Shown here: piece after piece, positions 1-10,520 of the stretch
Layout: each line of letters starts with the position of its first letter
How positions within the stretch are numbered: the stretch's first letter is position 1
Source: Haematobia irritans
Taxonomy: Eukaryota > Arthropoda > Insecta > Diptera > Muscidae
Assembly (NCBI RefSeq): GCF_050003625.1
Contig: NC_134398.1
Span: 92,417,913 to 92,481,912, forward strand
Direction: 5' to 3'
DNA: 64,000 nt
Made by a program: the position numbers and the translations under genes
The notes under the pieces: generated by a model
Databases searched by the model: none
The model's input: only the letters and a program-made list of their open reading frames with translations
Told to the model about the DNA's origin: nothing

Positions 1-28
1 CCATCCTATGGTGGTGGGTATAAAAAGA
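1..28 (+). repeat. 3' terminus of a dispersed fly repeat
   Basis: The first bases repeat the terminus seen at 29949-29972 (CATCCTATGGTGG then GGGTATAAAA), so the window opens on the last bases of another copy of the same family. Only the end is visible. Confidence 0.6.
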
Positions 29-505
29 AACCCAATTTGGCTCAACGTTTGAAACCTAAAACTGTTCATTGATATTCAGTTCCCAAAGCTAAAACAAAAG
101 AATAATTTTTGTTTGATCAAAAATCATCATTTATTAATGAATAGCTGAAATCTGAATTTTGAAAATTAAATTTACTTCGAATGAATCAATCTAAAACATC
201 CAAGAAAACAGAAATCAAATTTGAGAATGTCAAAGTAAAATAAATAAATATTAATATTAAATTTGTGAATTAAAAAAACGTAATAATTGAAAAATCTTTA
301 AAAGAAGAAAAGAAAAAGGAATTTGTAAATGAGTATCAAATTAGTGAATTTTTGTACGAGGAAAAATAAAAATAATTTAAAAAGTACCAAGCACAACATT
401 ATAAACAAAAAAATAAATTAACTGATAAAATAATAAAGGAGAATATTTCTTTTCAAAACTGTTGGTTATTCTTATTTCTCCTCAAATACTTACCGTTATT
501 GTGCT
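29..505. other. AT-rich stretch without recognisable features
   Basis: Very A-rich sequence with no open frame of note, no terminal repeats and no similarity to the other repeats in the window that I could see. Confidence 0.5.
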
Positions 506-640
506 TTATATACTTACCTATTTACTGCTACCTTATATACTTACCTATTTACTGTTACCTTATATACTTACCTATTTTCTTTTACCTGATATACTTACCT
601 TATAAATTTGTCTTATATACTTGCATATTTAATTACCCTT
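506..640 (+). repeat. 27-bp minisatellite, about five units
   Basis: The word TTATATACTTACC and close variants recur at about 506, 533, 560, 587 and 613, a 27-bp period. Because 27 is divisible by three, a spurious open frame (499-750) with a repeated YLIYLPIY peptide runs through it. The repeat explains that frame better than selection on a protein does. Confidence 0.85.
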
Positions 641-1355
641 ATAATTACCATTTTCTATATATTCTTGCCTTTATCATTGTTTTGTTCATACTGTGCATTC
701 TCATATTTATACACTCTGATATTCATTCCACCCTAATATATGATATGTGAACTTCGTTGAATTTAAACACAATGTGTTAATTTATTTCTGAAAGGTTCGG
801 GGAAGTAGCTACTGTGAGAGAAGTGCTGTGAGCCACTGTAAGGGGGATTCTGGTAAGAGTGGGGCAAGAAAGAATCTCACAGGATGGTCATATGGGACCA
901 TGAAGAGGGAGGGCAGCCCAGCAAACCAATTACATCTGGTTTGCAAAGTCAATTCACGCGTGTAACCAAATTCCAACAAAGTTGTATAATTCTTTTCTAG
1001 AATGTCCGTCCGTCCGTTTTAATTTAGATTTCAAATTCAAATTTGTGTAACCGTCCATTGTTCGACGTTTGAAAAAAATTGTATTTCCACCTGGCACTTA
1101 AATTATTAAATGTATGGATAGAGCGGAAGAACCCCCCATTTCCGGCGAGCTACAGCCGCAGCAAAACGCCAAGAGTGCCACCGCTAGTTAACAAAACCAG
1201 TCCATTACAGCGTGTTCCATTTTTAAAATTTTGTTTAATTTGTTGATATTATATATATTTCGATCTAACGAAATAATAGTAATTAGTAATGGAAAAATGA
1301 AAATGAAATAAAAAATGTAATGAAAATATTCTATACGATAACAATTACGGCTATT
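641..1355. other. No gene seen
   Basis: Mixed AT-rich sequence containing a short GTCCGTCCGTCC motif near 1005, which is common in the degenerate fly repeats elsewhere in the window. I see no coding frame, tRNA-like boxes or element ends. Confidence 0.4.
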
Positions 1356-1739
1356 TTAAATACAATTATGTAATAACGGGAGCAAAATTAAACAATTTGT
1401 ATTATAGTACGCAACAGCCTTACACTCAATATCCTTTAAAGAAAAACTTTCTTCCACCTCGCAAAGCTCTTCGTCTCCCTTATATATGCCCAAGTTTAAC
1501 GAATCACAAGGATCACCAAAAAAACTTCTTAAGTTATTGAATCTTTTCGCATAAATTTGTTGGCTTGCAATATCAAATGCTACTATTTTCACGGGCAAAT
1601 GATCATTAAGATATACACAATTGTTTGGAGACCTTGTGGTTAAAATACTTCCTGGAAAATTAAACGTTTCTTTATTTTTTTTTATAAAGTTTATGTACCA
1701 CTGTCGTTTTGAATTGGTAAGCAATTTTCTTCCATACAA
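1356..1739 (-). CDS. Unrecognised 127-residue open frame, possibly an exon or gene fragment
   Basis: I do not recognise this protein. The frame runs 127 codons in AT-rich DNA with balanced composition: few low-complexity runs, four Cys in the C-terminal half (GDPCDSLNLG, EELCEV, IECKAV, TNCLIL), and hydrophobic blocks such as HLPVKIVAFDIASQQ and AVAYYNTNCLILLPLL. There is no signal peptide or clear membrane segment. It is the only frame in the window not explained by a transposon or simple repeat. It could be the last exon of a host gene, an exon of an unrecognised transposon, or a pseudogene fragment. The first Met is not supported by anything else, and poly-T lies beyond it at 1908-1923. 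Confidence 0.35.
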   Translation of the reverse strand: MYGRKLLTNSKRQWYINFIKKNKETFNFPGSILTTRSPNNCVYLNDHLPVKIVAFDIASQQIYAKRFNNLRSFFGDPCDSLNLGIYKGDEELCEVEESFSLKDIECKAVAYYNTNCLILLPLLHNCI

Positions 1740-1964
1740 AACATGTATATTTGTTCCAAAAATTTTTAGGAAGATTTTACGTTTTTCTTAATTTTTTGCA
1801 CATAATTTTCATATGGATAGGAAGATCTTCCAATAGAATCCCCTATATGTACTGAGGAGTCTTGGACATGTAGTAAGTTACGCTATTTTCTCCGAAGATC
1901 AAAGGATTTTTTTTTTTTTTTTTGACAGCAAAGAAGTCGATATGCGCAGTAGAGGTTTGCACGT

Positions 1965-2430
1965 GAGTAATATTTTACTCACGCTCACGCACACTCACGA
2001 CGGAAAAATCTTACTCACGCACACTCACGCACGAAAAATTTTCGAGCCGCTCACGCTCACGAACACTCACGAATTAATTTATTTTAAAAAATCACGCTCA
2101 CGTACACTCACGATAGAAAAATTTTACTCACGCACGAAAAAATTTCGAGGCTTTCACGCTCACGCACACACACGAAAGAAAATTTTTGCTCACGCACGCT
2201 CAAGCACGAAAAATATTCGAGCCGCTCACACTCACGCACACTCACGATAGAAAAAGTTTACTCACGCACACTCACGAAAAAAATTTTTTGCTCACGCACG
2301 AAAAAATTTCAAGGCGCTCACGCATATTCACGAAGGAATTTATGTTTCAAAACGACGGAGAATTGTTACAAATGCACGAAAAATTTTGTGAGGAATTTAC
2401 GCACATTCACGACTGTAGAAATGCTAATTT
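1965..2430 (+). repeat. CTCACGCACACTCACGA minisatellite, left arm
   Basis: Irregular tandem array of CTCACG and CACTCACG words separated by GAAAAATTTT spacers. It explains the His/Thr-rich open frames at 1942-2250 and 2186-2437, which I do not regard as genes. The array is in inverted orientation relative to the CGTGAG array at 4545-4760 in the same element. Confidence 0.85.
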
Positions 2431-2451
2431 GACATGAAATAATATATATAT

Positions 2452-3131
2452 TAGAGGTCTGCACAATTCCATTTGTAAATGCAGAGTACACGTGTACTTG
2501 CTACATGAGTACATCTATTTGAGAGATTCGCAAAACAATTGGTACACATTTTGATGAACACCAAAAGCCACGAGTAACTTCTTGTTGCTTCTCTGATGTC
2601 TTCACTACCAACAAACACATATTCCTCTTTCTCTCTTATTGAAGTGTACTCAGAGTGATCACGTCGAGTATGTTGCGAGAACAAAACTTCATAGAGTACT
2701 CCATGTACCACGTGCAGTTTCAGAAATACATAAAAACAGTTACTCTCCATAATAAATGTTTTCGGTTTGTTATAAAGAACGGCAAACGTTAAGTTAAGTG
2801 TGTGACATACATAAATATATGAAATATGTGACATACATACATATCTATGATTAATAATAATGGAAAGTTTTGCTTCGCACATAACTGAGAAATACTTGTG
2901 GTACCACGTGAAGTGAAGAGAATCCATGTTGTACTTTTTCTCAAGTACTTAGATTTTTATTGTTCCTTTTTTTCGGAACACATATTGTTTCGGATAAGTA
3001 CTTGGTGGTATTTGACAAGCAAGTGTTCTCTTCACTTCACTACTTGCGGTCTGAGAGAAAGACAGAGTATGTACTATATTCGACAGCGAATTGCATACAT
3101 GTAGTGAAAAGTTATTCGATGCAGACCTCTA
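2452..3131. mobile_element. 680-bp nested MITE with 8-bp TSD (hAT-like)
   Basis: The ends are TAGAGGTCTGCA inverted repeats, closely resembling the ends of the element that contains it. The flanks show ATATATAT on each side (2444-2451 and 3132-3139), an 8-bp TSD, although the target is a simple repeat and so weaker proof. No coding frame is convincing. It contains CACGTG-like and GTACACGTGTAC palindromes. Confidence 0.75.
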
Positions 3132-3139
3132 ATATATAT

Positions 3140-3325
3140 ACCCAGCAAAAACTAGGCAACCACATCTCATTACAATTAGCATTACCAGGAGTAAAGCTGT
3201 CATTACACGTTGCATTACATTGCGCGGAGTTATAATGACTTACTTGTAATGACAAAAATAAATACTTCTTGGTAATTTTCGAATTGTTATTCTCAAATGT
3301 TTAGGCATGCTAACTTAATGGAAAT
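3140..3325. repeat. CCCAGCAAAAACT-terminal repeat, copy 1
   Basis: Starts CCCAGCAAAAACTAGG and matches, in inverse orientation, the segment at about 61085-61258. Shared words include ATTACCAGGAGTAAAGC and TTATAATGACTTACTTG. It is a short dispersed repeat, probably a MITE. The second end is not defined here. Confidence 0.6.
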
Positions 3326-3329
3326 TAAA

Positions 3330-4290
3330 ATACATATATACCGATCGACTCAGAAACACCTCCTGAGTTGATCTAGCCTTTGGTGTCCGTCCGTCCATGT
3401 ATTTGTTGTTCGCAGGATTCCGGTCGCAATTATTAACCGAGTTTGGGTAAATTTGGTATGTGGCGCTTTATTGGCACAAGGACGAACGCTATTGAATTTA
3501 GATATAGCTCCCATATATATGTTCGCCCGATTTCGATAAATGGGATCAGATTGCGCTCATTTACTAACCGATCGGCGTCAAATTTGTCATAATGTAACCC
3601 ACTGACTCTATGTGCAAAATATTATCCAAATCGGTGCAGATTTGGATATAGCTGCCATATATATGTAGCGCCCAATTTACAAAATTTGCACTTATGACCT
3701 TATTTTTGACCATTGTGGCCTCATTTATAAACCGATCTTACTCAAATTTAGCACAAGGTAATCTCCTGTAATATCAACAAAACCATAACTAATACCCGAT
3801 CTTACTCTAATTTAGCACAAGGCAACCCTCAGTGGTACCAACCAATATATGGATATAGCTCCCATATAAATGTATCGATCGATTTCCCAAATTTGACCAT
3901 AATATTCTTATTTATTAACCCATGTTGCTCAAATTTCAAATAAACATGTATTTATTAGCCGATCGTATTTAGACTTGCATGCAGCTATTAAATAAATCTA
4001 TTACCCTATTTTCAGAAATTTGAATTTATTACCCACACTAATTGAGCGATTTCCAGTTTTTTAATAAAGGACTCAATATTAGTAGCATACTAACTCTGTA
4101 TGTTCAGAATCAACTATACTCCTAATATCAGACATTTCTGTTCAGATTGTGATAAAACTCCCAAGTACCCAGTAATGTTATTAAATATGGAAATGTGGTT
4201 TTCCCCAAACCATGTTCACTAATTCAGTAGGGATGATTTAGGGTATGATATAGTTGGCCCGCCCGACTTTCTACTTTACTTGTTAATTCG
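3330..4290. repeat. Degenerate dispersed fly repeat (TATAGCTCCCATATATATG family)
   Basis: Carries recurrent words such as GATATAGCTCCCATATA, CCGATCTTACTCAAATTT and GTCCGTCCGTCC in loose tandem. The same word family recurs at 42130-42450. Non-coding. It sits inside the 1950-4938 element. Confidence 0.55.
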
Positions 4291-4544
4291 AATTTTATTT
4301 AATCTACCAATTTTTTATGGTACACTTTTTCGACAATATTCCTCACTTTCGTTAGAAAAAAAAAAACAAAGCAATATTTTATAAAAGGTTTTACTGTTTA
4401 AGGAACGGCACTATACTCGGTTTTTGCACCGAAAACCACCGCTTCAACATTACTTTTTTTAATCATTTAATTTTAAATGAAAAACTATTACACAATCCAT
4501 ACATTGGAAGGTTTAGTGTGACCAATGTCGTGTGTGTGGTTGAC

Positions 4545-4760
4545 ATCGTGAGCGTGATTAAAATCGTGAGCGTGACTGACATCGTGAGTGCGATTCAAGT
4601 CGTGAGCGTGATTCAACTCGTGAGCGTGATTCAAATCGTGAGCGTGATACAAGTCGTGAGCGTGATTCAAATCGTGAGCGTGATTAAAATCATGAGCGTG
4701 ATTTAAATCGTGAGCGTCATTAAAGTCTTTATCGTGATTCAAATCGTGAGCGTGATTTTG
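4545..4760 (+). repeat. 18-bp tandem repeat CGTGAGCGTGATTCAAAT, about 12 units
   Basis: An 18-bp period is plain, with units of CGTGAGCGTGATTCAAAT and variants. It creates a spurious minus-strand frame of Asn-His-Ala-His-Asp repeats (4488-4742). It is the right-hand minisatellite arm of the 1950-4938 element and continues into CTCACG words up to about 4920. Confidence 0.9.
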
Positions 4761-4946
4761 TTTTCGTGAGTGTAATTATCAAACATTTTTACTCACGCAC
4801 ATTCACGAAGAATTTTTTTTCGTGACTCACGCTCACGCACGAAAATTTTCAGCTTGATCACGCTCACGTGATTGACTCCATCGTGACTCACGGCTCACGC
4901 GTGAGTCACGAAAATTTCGTGTCACGTGCACACCTCTAATGCGCAG

Positions 4947-5618
4947 TGCAACAATAAAAATTGATAGTCAACATCTTTGGGTACAATTGTATCATAAATT
5001 TACTGAAGATGGGAATTGGGCTTTGATAGTGTTTGTACGAGAAACTTGTAGGAAAACCACACCGAACTTATTGGTTTGATGCCGATATTATTTTCATGAA
5101 AGTTCACGCAAATTTCTGCGTCGATTGCAATAAATTATTAATACAATATTGTCCAAAGTTTTTTTGTTCTTTTAAAAGTTAAAAAATTTGCTAAAATAAG
5201 TAAGTGAATTAAGTTTTGGTACGGATGTAAAATGAAAATAGAAACCGTAAAAAAGTTGGAACTTCTCATGGAACATGTATGGTACTAATCCCGGTTTTTT
5301 GACGAAAAAGACCAACAGATCGCTGTGTGGTGGCACTTATATTGGCATGCATACCAATTATCGAGAAAAACACACAGATATTTGTCAGTACACATGAATA
5401 AAATTGTTGCTCTTGAAAACAAAGACTTTTAGTCGCAGCAAAAACTTTTAGGTAAAGGAAAGGCAAAATGTGTACACAAAAACAAAAATCCGTATTTATA
5501 TATTTTATATTTGGTATAATATTTTTGTATTAATATTATTGAATACGTTATGGTTTTCTTTTATTGAAATGTATAGTTGTTCATGTTAATTTTATGTTTT
5601 TTTATATGAAATAAGTAC
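4947..5618. other. No gene seen
   Basis: AT-rich spacer between the hAT-like element and a MITE fragment. A 66-codon minus-strand frame at 5266-5466 has no recognisable features. Confidence 0.4.
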
Positions 5619-5785
5619 ACACAAAAAATAATTCTTTCTCCCAAACGAAATTTTAGACAAACAAAGATCGTTTCTCATTTGCTTTTCGCTGTGAGGAAGT
5701 TTGTTTGGAAGAAAAGTATATACTTTTTGTGATAAACGTTTATTATTTCCCAAGATGTAAAAACAATTTTACAATTATTATTCGA
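5619..5785 (+). mobile_element. Fragment: left end of the CACGCAAA MITE family
   Basis: Matches the left end of the 924-bp element at 62589, including CCCAAACGAAATTTTAGAC and CATTTGCTTTTCGCTG. It stops after the word GATGTAAAAACAATTT, before the tRNA-like module. Confidence 0.75.
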
Positions 5786-5814
5786 CCTTTTATGGACCAA
5801 ATTAGACGTACTAT

Positions 5815-7120
5815 TACATCGTAATAAGTACCTATTACGATTTCGAGTGTGGTGGTAAATTAAGCCACCATGTAGCGAAATTCAAATTCATCCATTGGGT
5901 TGCTAACTTCAAGGCCCAGTGGACGGATATCGACTGAAGTTATACATTTGGGCAATGACCAAAAGTTAGGTCCAATTAGTCGACCTGTGGACGGGTCGAC
6001 AGGTGGCGACACAAGTCGAACCTTTTCTAGGGTAACGACATCAATAGGAGGTAATCCATCACGAAGGACATTCAAAGAACGCAGAAAGGCTTTGTTTATC
6101 CTAAAGAAATTGGGATCAGTCAACCCAAGCACGTATTCGGCTATGCAAAGCGATTCCTTAAAACGGGCTCAGGGAATTCTTGAAGCTGGAAATAGGGAAC
6201 GATAACCGGATGAGCTGCCGTCCTCCAAAAGGGATCAAAGATCGTTTGCCTCAATTGCTAAAGACAGCCTTGTGGTGGCTATCATTAATAAAGGAGCATT
6301 GGACGGTATGGTTCCGAAGCAACAACGGGGAAATTGAGAACGCAATGTCTGTTGTCTACTCAGAGGTGCGAAAAAAGTTCCCGGACCAAGTCCTCGACGG
6401 CAAGATGCTGGATGGTATCAAGGACGATTTACGTTAATCGCATTTGCGGACCAGAGGTCTATCGATTGCTTTAAACCTGCTTTGATGCTAATTGGTGAAA
6501 TTTGGGAAGGAGATGCTTTGAAGTTAGTCGAGAAAAAAGACATACCGGCTAAACCTAGAACACATTCATTTTTACCGGCAAACCCTCCTGATTTTGAGTC
6601 AATATTAAACAGACTAAAGGAATTCAACCCAGGTCTTCCAACCGCCGATTGGAAGGTTGGTCATTTGGATGAGGTGGATGGACCAACCACGACATGCGGT
6701 GTTTATATTGAACATTGAGTCGCTGCCACATCTAGCCCAGACCCAAGGACGTGTAAGCTATGGCTTTCATGATATCCATATGAAGGTATACAAAAGCGAT
6801 CAGCCAAAGGATTCGGAAACGGACAAGCCTCAGTTAGAGTCAGAAGTTAAAAAATCTCCTTGCGAAACCGAAAAGACACAAAACCTGCAGGCATTGACGA
6901 ACATCGTATGCGGGAAGCTTCTACAGGCTCAAACCTCACCAAAGCTGAACCGCGGATTGTTGCGAGAGTCACCGAGAACTGTGAAGAGGAACCCCTTGAT
7001 GACTCAATCGAAACGGTTGATGTGACGGTGGTTGAAAATTTGGATGGTTCTACGGTTCATCCAGATAAATCGTCACCATTGTAAGGCTACTTGTGCTGCC
7101 TTAAAAGTTCTCCTGATTAA
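5815..7120 (+). mobile_element. LOA-clade LINE copy A, ORF1 part only
   Basis: Aligns with the 5' region and ORF1 of the full-length copy at 44136-49342 in opposite orientation. It begins in the 5' UTR, runs through ORF1 and stops just after the ORF1/ORF2 junction, where copy B starts anew. ORF1 is split over several frames (5900-6205, 6180-6437, 6482-6718, 6657-7084), so it is dead. The ORF1 signature around AFADQRSIDCFKPALMLIGE (6440-6500) is recognisable. Confidence 0.85.
5900..7084 (+). pseudogene. LOA LINE ORF1 (DUF4780-type) remnant, copy A
   Basis: Translated pieces match the intact ORF1 at 48147-49235: a basic Ser/Arg-rich N-terminus, then the conserved block ending in ALKLVEKKDIPAKP and NPGLPTADWKVGHLDEVDG. 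In this family ORF1 is an RNA-binding protein of the retrotransposition particle. At least three frame changes break it, for example near 6200, 6440 and 6700. No ORF2 follows. Confidence 0.8.
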
Positions 7121-7226
7121 ATTGCTAATCAACCGTGGAACGGAACGGACGTGTTTTTTAATAGCGGATAATACCTACTAAGCGGATAGCGGAATGTACC
7201 GGATAGGTACCTACTAAGAATTTCAA

Positions 7227-8150
7227 GTGTGGTGGGATATTATTGGTGCAGCGAAATTCAAAGTCATCCACTGGGTTGCTAACTTCAGGGCCCAGTGGAC
7301 GGGAACTGGAGTTATAAATTTGCGCAATGACCAAGAGTTAGGCCCAATTAGTCGACCTGTAGACGGGTCGACAGGTGGCGACACTTTGACAAGTCGTACT
7401 TTTTCTAAGGTAACGGCATCAAAAGGAGGTAATCCCCCACGAAAGAGATTCAAGGAACGTAGAAATGCTTTGTTTATCCTAAAGAAGTTAGGATCAGTCG
7501 ACCCAAGCACGCTGTCGGCTAAAAAAGCGATTCCTTAAAATGGGCTCAAGGAATTCTCGAGACTGGAAAAACGGAACGATCGCCGGATGAGCTGCCATCC
7601 TCCAAAAGGGAGCAAAGATCGTTTGCCTCAGTTGCTAAAGACAGCCTTGTGATGGCTATCATTAATAAAGGAGTATTGGACGGTATGGTTCCAAAGCAAA
7701 AATGGGGGAAAATTGAGAATGCTCTGTCTGTCGTCTACTCACAGGTGCTCGAAAAGTTTCCAGGCCCAGAACCTCGACACCAAGATGCTGGTTGCTATCA
7801 CGGACGATTTAAGCTAGTTGCATTTGAGGACCAGAGGTCTATAAAATGTTTTAAAGCTGCTCTGATACTAATTGGTGAAGTTTGGGAAGGAGCAGCTCTA
7901 GAGTTAGTCGAGAAGAAAGACATACCGGCTAGACCTAGAGCACATGCGTGGACACCTGCAAACCCTTCTGACCCTGAATCTATTTTAAATAGGCTGAAAC
8001 GATGCAATCCAGATATTCCAACAGCAGATTGGAAGGTTGGCCGCTCTAGAGTTAGTCGAGAAGAAAGACATACCGGCTAGACCTAAAGCACATGCGTGGA
8101 CACCTGCAAACCCTTCAGGCCCTGAATCTATTTTAAATAGGCTGAAACGG
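7227..8150 (+). pseudogene. LOA LINE ORF1 remnant, copy B
   Basis: Frames 7227-7538 and 7649-8080 encode successive parts of the DUF4780-like ORF1, with a frameshift near 7535 (KKAIP against AKQSDS in the intact copy). A tandem duplication repeats the LELVEKKDIPARP to LNRLK segment. Confidence 0.8.
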
Positions 8151-8208
8151 ATCCTCCAGAAATATATTCATTATTGTAAGGCTGCATGTGCTGCCTTAAG
8201 TTCTCCTG

Positions 8209-10510
8209 ATGAAAGGGGACATAGATATAGTTCTTACTCAAGAACTATATGATTATAGAAACAAAATATGTGAATTAAGTACTCCGGGGTTAAAACTATT
8301 GCAGTATACTGGTAATGATGTAAATCGAGCCTGTATAATTGCTAAGAACGAGCTCAACTTGTTTCTGCTTCCTTCAATGTGCAATACAGACATTGTCGTT
8401 GCCAATTTAGAATTAGCCAAATGCAAATAGTGGGTATCTTCGGTCTACATGGGACATGACAGGGAGATGCCTCCATGTGCCGTTAAAACCTTAGTTGAGG
8501 AGTCACTGAAAACAAAGACGAAACTCATTATGGGATGCGATGCGAATGCGCATCATAGTATATGCGGAAGTAGTGATACTAATGCAAGGGGAGAGTCGCT
8601 AATGGAGATTATTTTGCGTACTAATCTGGTAGTTTGCAACAAGGGAGATGCCCCAACCTTTGTCACTAAAAACAGGCAAGAGGTTTTGGACATCACCTTG
8701 GCCTCGCAAGAACTGAATGAAATGATATCTGATTTAAATCTGAGTTCCTTCTGAACAGTATCTCATTCAATATACCGTTAAGACCTACTCGTAATTTTGA
8801 ACTGCTTCGCATTCAGTACTTTCGCACAAACTTTGAAACTAACGATCCTGTTCGCCGACTATGTGATGAGTTTAATAAATACTATAAATATTTTGATCTT
8901 TCAGAAGATAAATATACTATAAAAAGAAATATTACACTATTATTAAATACTTAGGATAAGATACCATTTGTAAATACTGTAGTATAGCATTGTTAATCTG
9001 TAGGTTTGGTTAAGTTAAAGGATTACTCTGTAAGGATTACTCCATAGATGAATAATAATAAAAAAAAATCCACAAGAGCACTTACAAGATGAATCTGAGA
9101 GGATATAAACGAGAACTGAGAAGGGCTCCGCATAGCTCTTGGAATGATTAGTACAGGAGTATTGATAATACGTCCGAAGCCTCGGAAGGTACTAGCAACC
9201 ACTAACTCCGCTCCAGGTTTAATTGAAACATCGGAGAGCAATTGGACAATGTCCATTGAGGAGACGTTGGAGGTTCTGTTGGACACACATTTTCCCGAAA
9301 ATCAGACGGTTGAACAATGTTCTGGCGCTGCCACAGAGGCTCAGCGGTCATTTCCTATCGAGGAAATGGTATCGGAATCTAGAATAAAGTGAGCTTTACA
9401 TAGTTTTGGGGCATTCAAATCCCCCGGACCTGATGGAATTACTCCGGCGGAGTTACAAGCAGTGAGTGATAGAATTATCCCTTGGTTGACGGTATATCAA
9501 GGATGTATCAACTTAGCATATACTCCAGGAAAGTGGATAGAAACAAAAGTCGTTTTCATACCGAAAGCGGGAAAAGCCTCTCACTCGAGTGCGAACGATT
9601 TCCGCCCAATCAGCATATCCTCATTCCTACTAAAGACTCTAGACAGGATGATCGATATTTATCTTAGATCTACCGTGGATTCAAGTTTGCTCTCAAAACG
9701 ATAGCATGCATACTCGAAGGGCAGGTCTACTGAGACCGCATTACATGATCTAGTCAGCTTTATTGAAAGCTCACTATCTGTCAATGAATACACAATCGTG
9801 CCCTTTCTAGACATCGAAGGGGCATTCAATAACGTCCATCCGAGCTCGATAATAAATGGACTGACAACTCTGAATGTTGACCCAGGTATACTTATGCTGT
9901 TAGAAGAACTTCTAATGAAGAGACGTATTTCAGCCACACTAGGACAAGCAAGCATACAAAGGAATGTGAACAGAGGCACTCCCCAAGGAGGAATTCTGTC
10001 ACCTCTGCTTTGGAATGTAGCGGAACATACTAGGGAAGTGCGAAGCAGATGAGTTAGCAAGGATAGGGACTACCTTACATATTCCATGGGAACTAGAATC
10101 TGTTGGTATGCCTCTGGCTACATGCAAGCTCTTACTGCGTGATAAGGGTCTTATGAAGGCAAATGCTCGATGGGAGAATTGCAAGGGTTGTAACGACACC
10201 AAGCAAATATGGCTCCTTTTAAACTTAAACCGCACACTAGATATGCCAGTGATCTCAAGAAGTCAGATTTGACTCCTGATATCTGCTATAACGGGTCGGT
10301 GCCTGATAGGCGATTTTGCAAAAACTATTGGCTCGAAGTATAACGACTACAGTCTGAGCTGTTATGATGCGGAGGGAAAGGAATCAATGGACACCTCTTG
10401 TGTGAGTGTCCTGTTTTTGGTGTAAGCCGTAAGGCGGACCTGGAAAACGTTAACTTAAGCAGTCTGCTAATGTTTTTGGAACAATCTGGCTGGTTCAATA
10501 GAAGGAAATA
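8209..10510 (+). pseudogene. LOA LINE ORF2 remnant (endonuclease, RT, RNase H tail), copy B
   Basis: Order seen: endonuclease start (8209-8430, with LTQELYDYRNKICELSTPG), endonuclease middle (8449-8740, with MGCDANAHHSICGSSD, where Trp is replaced by Cys), an inserted foreign retrotransposon 3' end, the inter-domain region (9144-9392), RT fingers (9462-9704), RT palm up to PQGGILSPLLWN (9798-10018), then an out-of-place C-terminal stretch. The catalytic YADD segment and most of RNase H are deleted. Stops and frameshifts occur throughout. Confidence 0.8.
8739..9068 (+). mobile_element. 5'-truncated 3' end of a jockey/I-type non-LTR retrotransposon
   Basis: An open stretch of 71 codons ending at 8954 has the typical C-terminal signature of insect non-LTR polyproteins: IPLRPTRNFELL, YFRTNFETNDPVRRLCDEFN, then FDLSEDKYTIKRN. 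It is followed by about 95 bp of 3' UTR and a TAATAATAATAAAAAAAA tail. A (TAA)n tail is known for I-clade elements. It replaces part of the ORF2 of LOA copy B, so its insertion came with loss of host sequence. No clear TSD is visible. Confidence 0.75.
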
Positions 10511-10520
10511 ATCGAAAAGG

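Larger units (their letters stand above)
1950..4938. mobile_element. hAT-like non-autonomous element with minisatellite arms
   Basis: The ends are inverted repeats starting TAGAGGTTTGCACGTGA (left) and TAGAGGTGTGCACGTGA (right, reverse complement). The flanks carry a perfect 8-bp duplication ATGCGCAG at 1942-1949 and 4939-4946. An 8-bp TSD is the hAT hallmark. Both TIRs contain CACGTG. Inside lie arms of CACTCACG-type repeats (about 1965-2430 and 4545-4920), a nested second element (2452-3131) and degenerate fly repeats. No transposase frame is present. Confidence 0.85.
7129..10520 (+). mobile_element. LOA-clade LINE copy B, rearranged
   Basis: Starts with the 5' UTR word AACGGAACGGACGT shared with the 5' end of the full-length copy. 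It contains ORF1, most of the endonuclease, part of the RT and the extreme C-terminus. Three rearrangements stand out: a 148-bp tandem duplication in ORF1 (7895-8042, repeated from 8043), an inserted 3' end of another non-LTR element (8739-9068) replacing part of ORF2, and a jump near 10019 from the RT palm (NRGTPQGGILSPLLWN) straight into the RNase H tail, deleting about 1.1 kb including the YADD box. The 3' UTR is missing. A MITE fragment follows at 10521. Confidence 0.85.

Noticed and set aside
499..750. 83-codon frame with YLIYLPIY repeats, which looks like a membrane peptide
   Set aside because: Explained by a 27-bp minisatellite; no other support.
1942..2437. His/Thr/Arg-rich frames
   Set aside because: Produced by the CTCACGCACACTCACG minisatellite inside a transposon.
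4488..4742. 84-codon frame of NHAHDL repeats, which resembles a histidine-rich repeat protein
   Set aside because: An 18-bp tandem repeat read in frame; it lies inside the arm of the hAT-like element.
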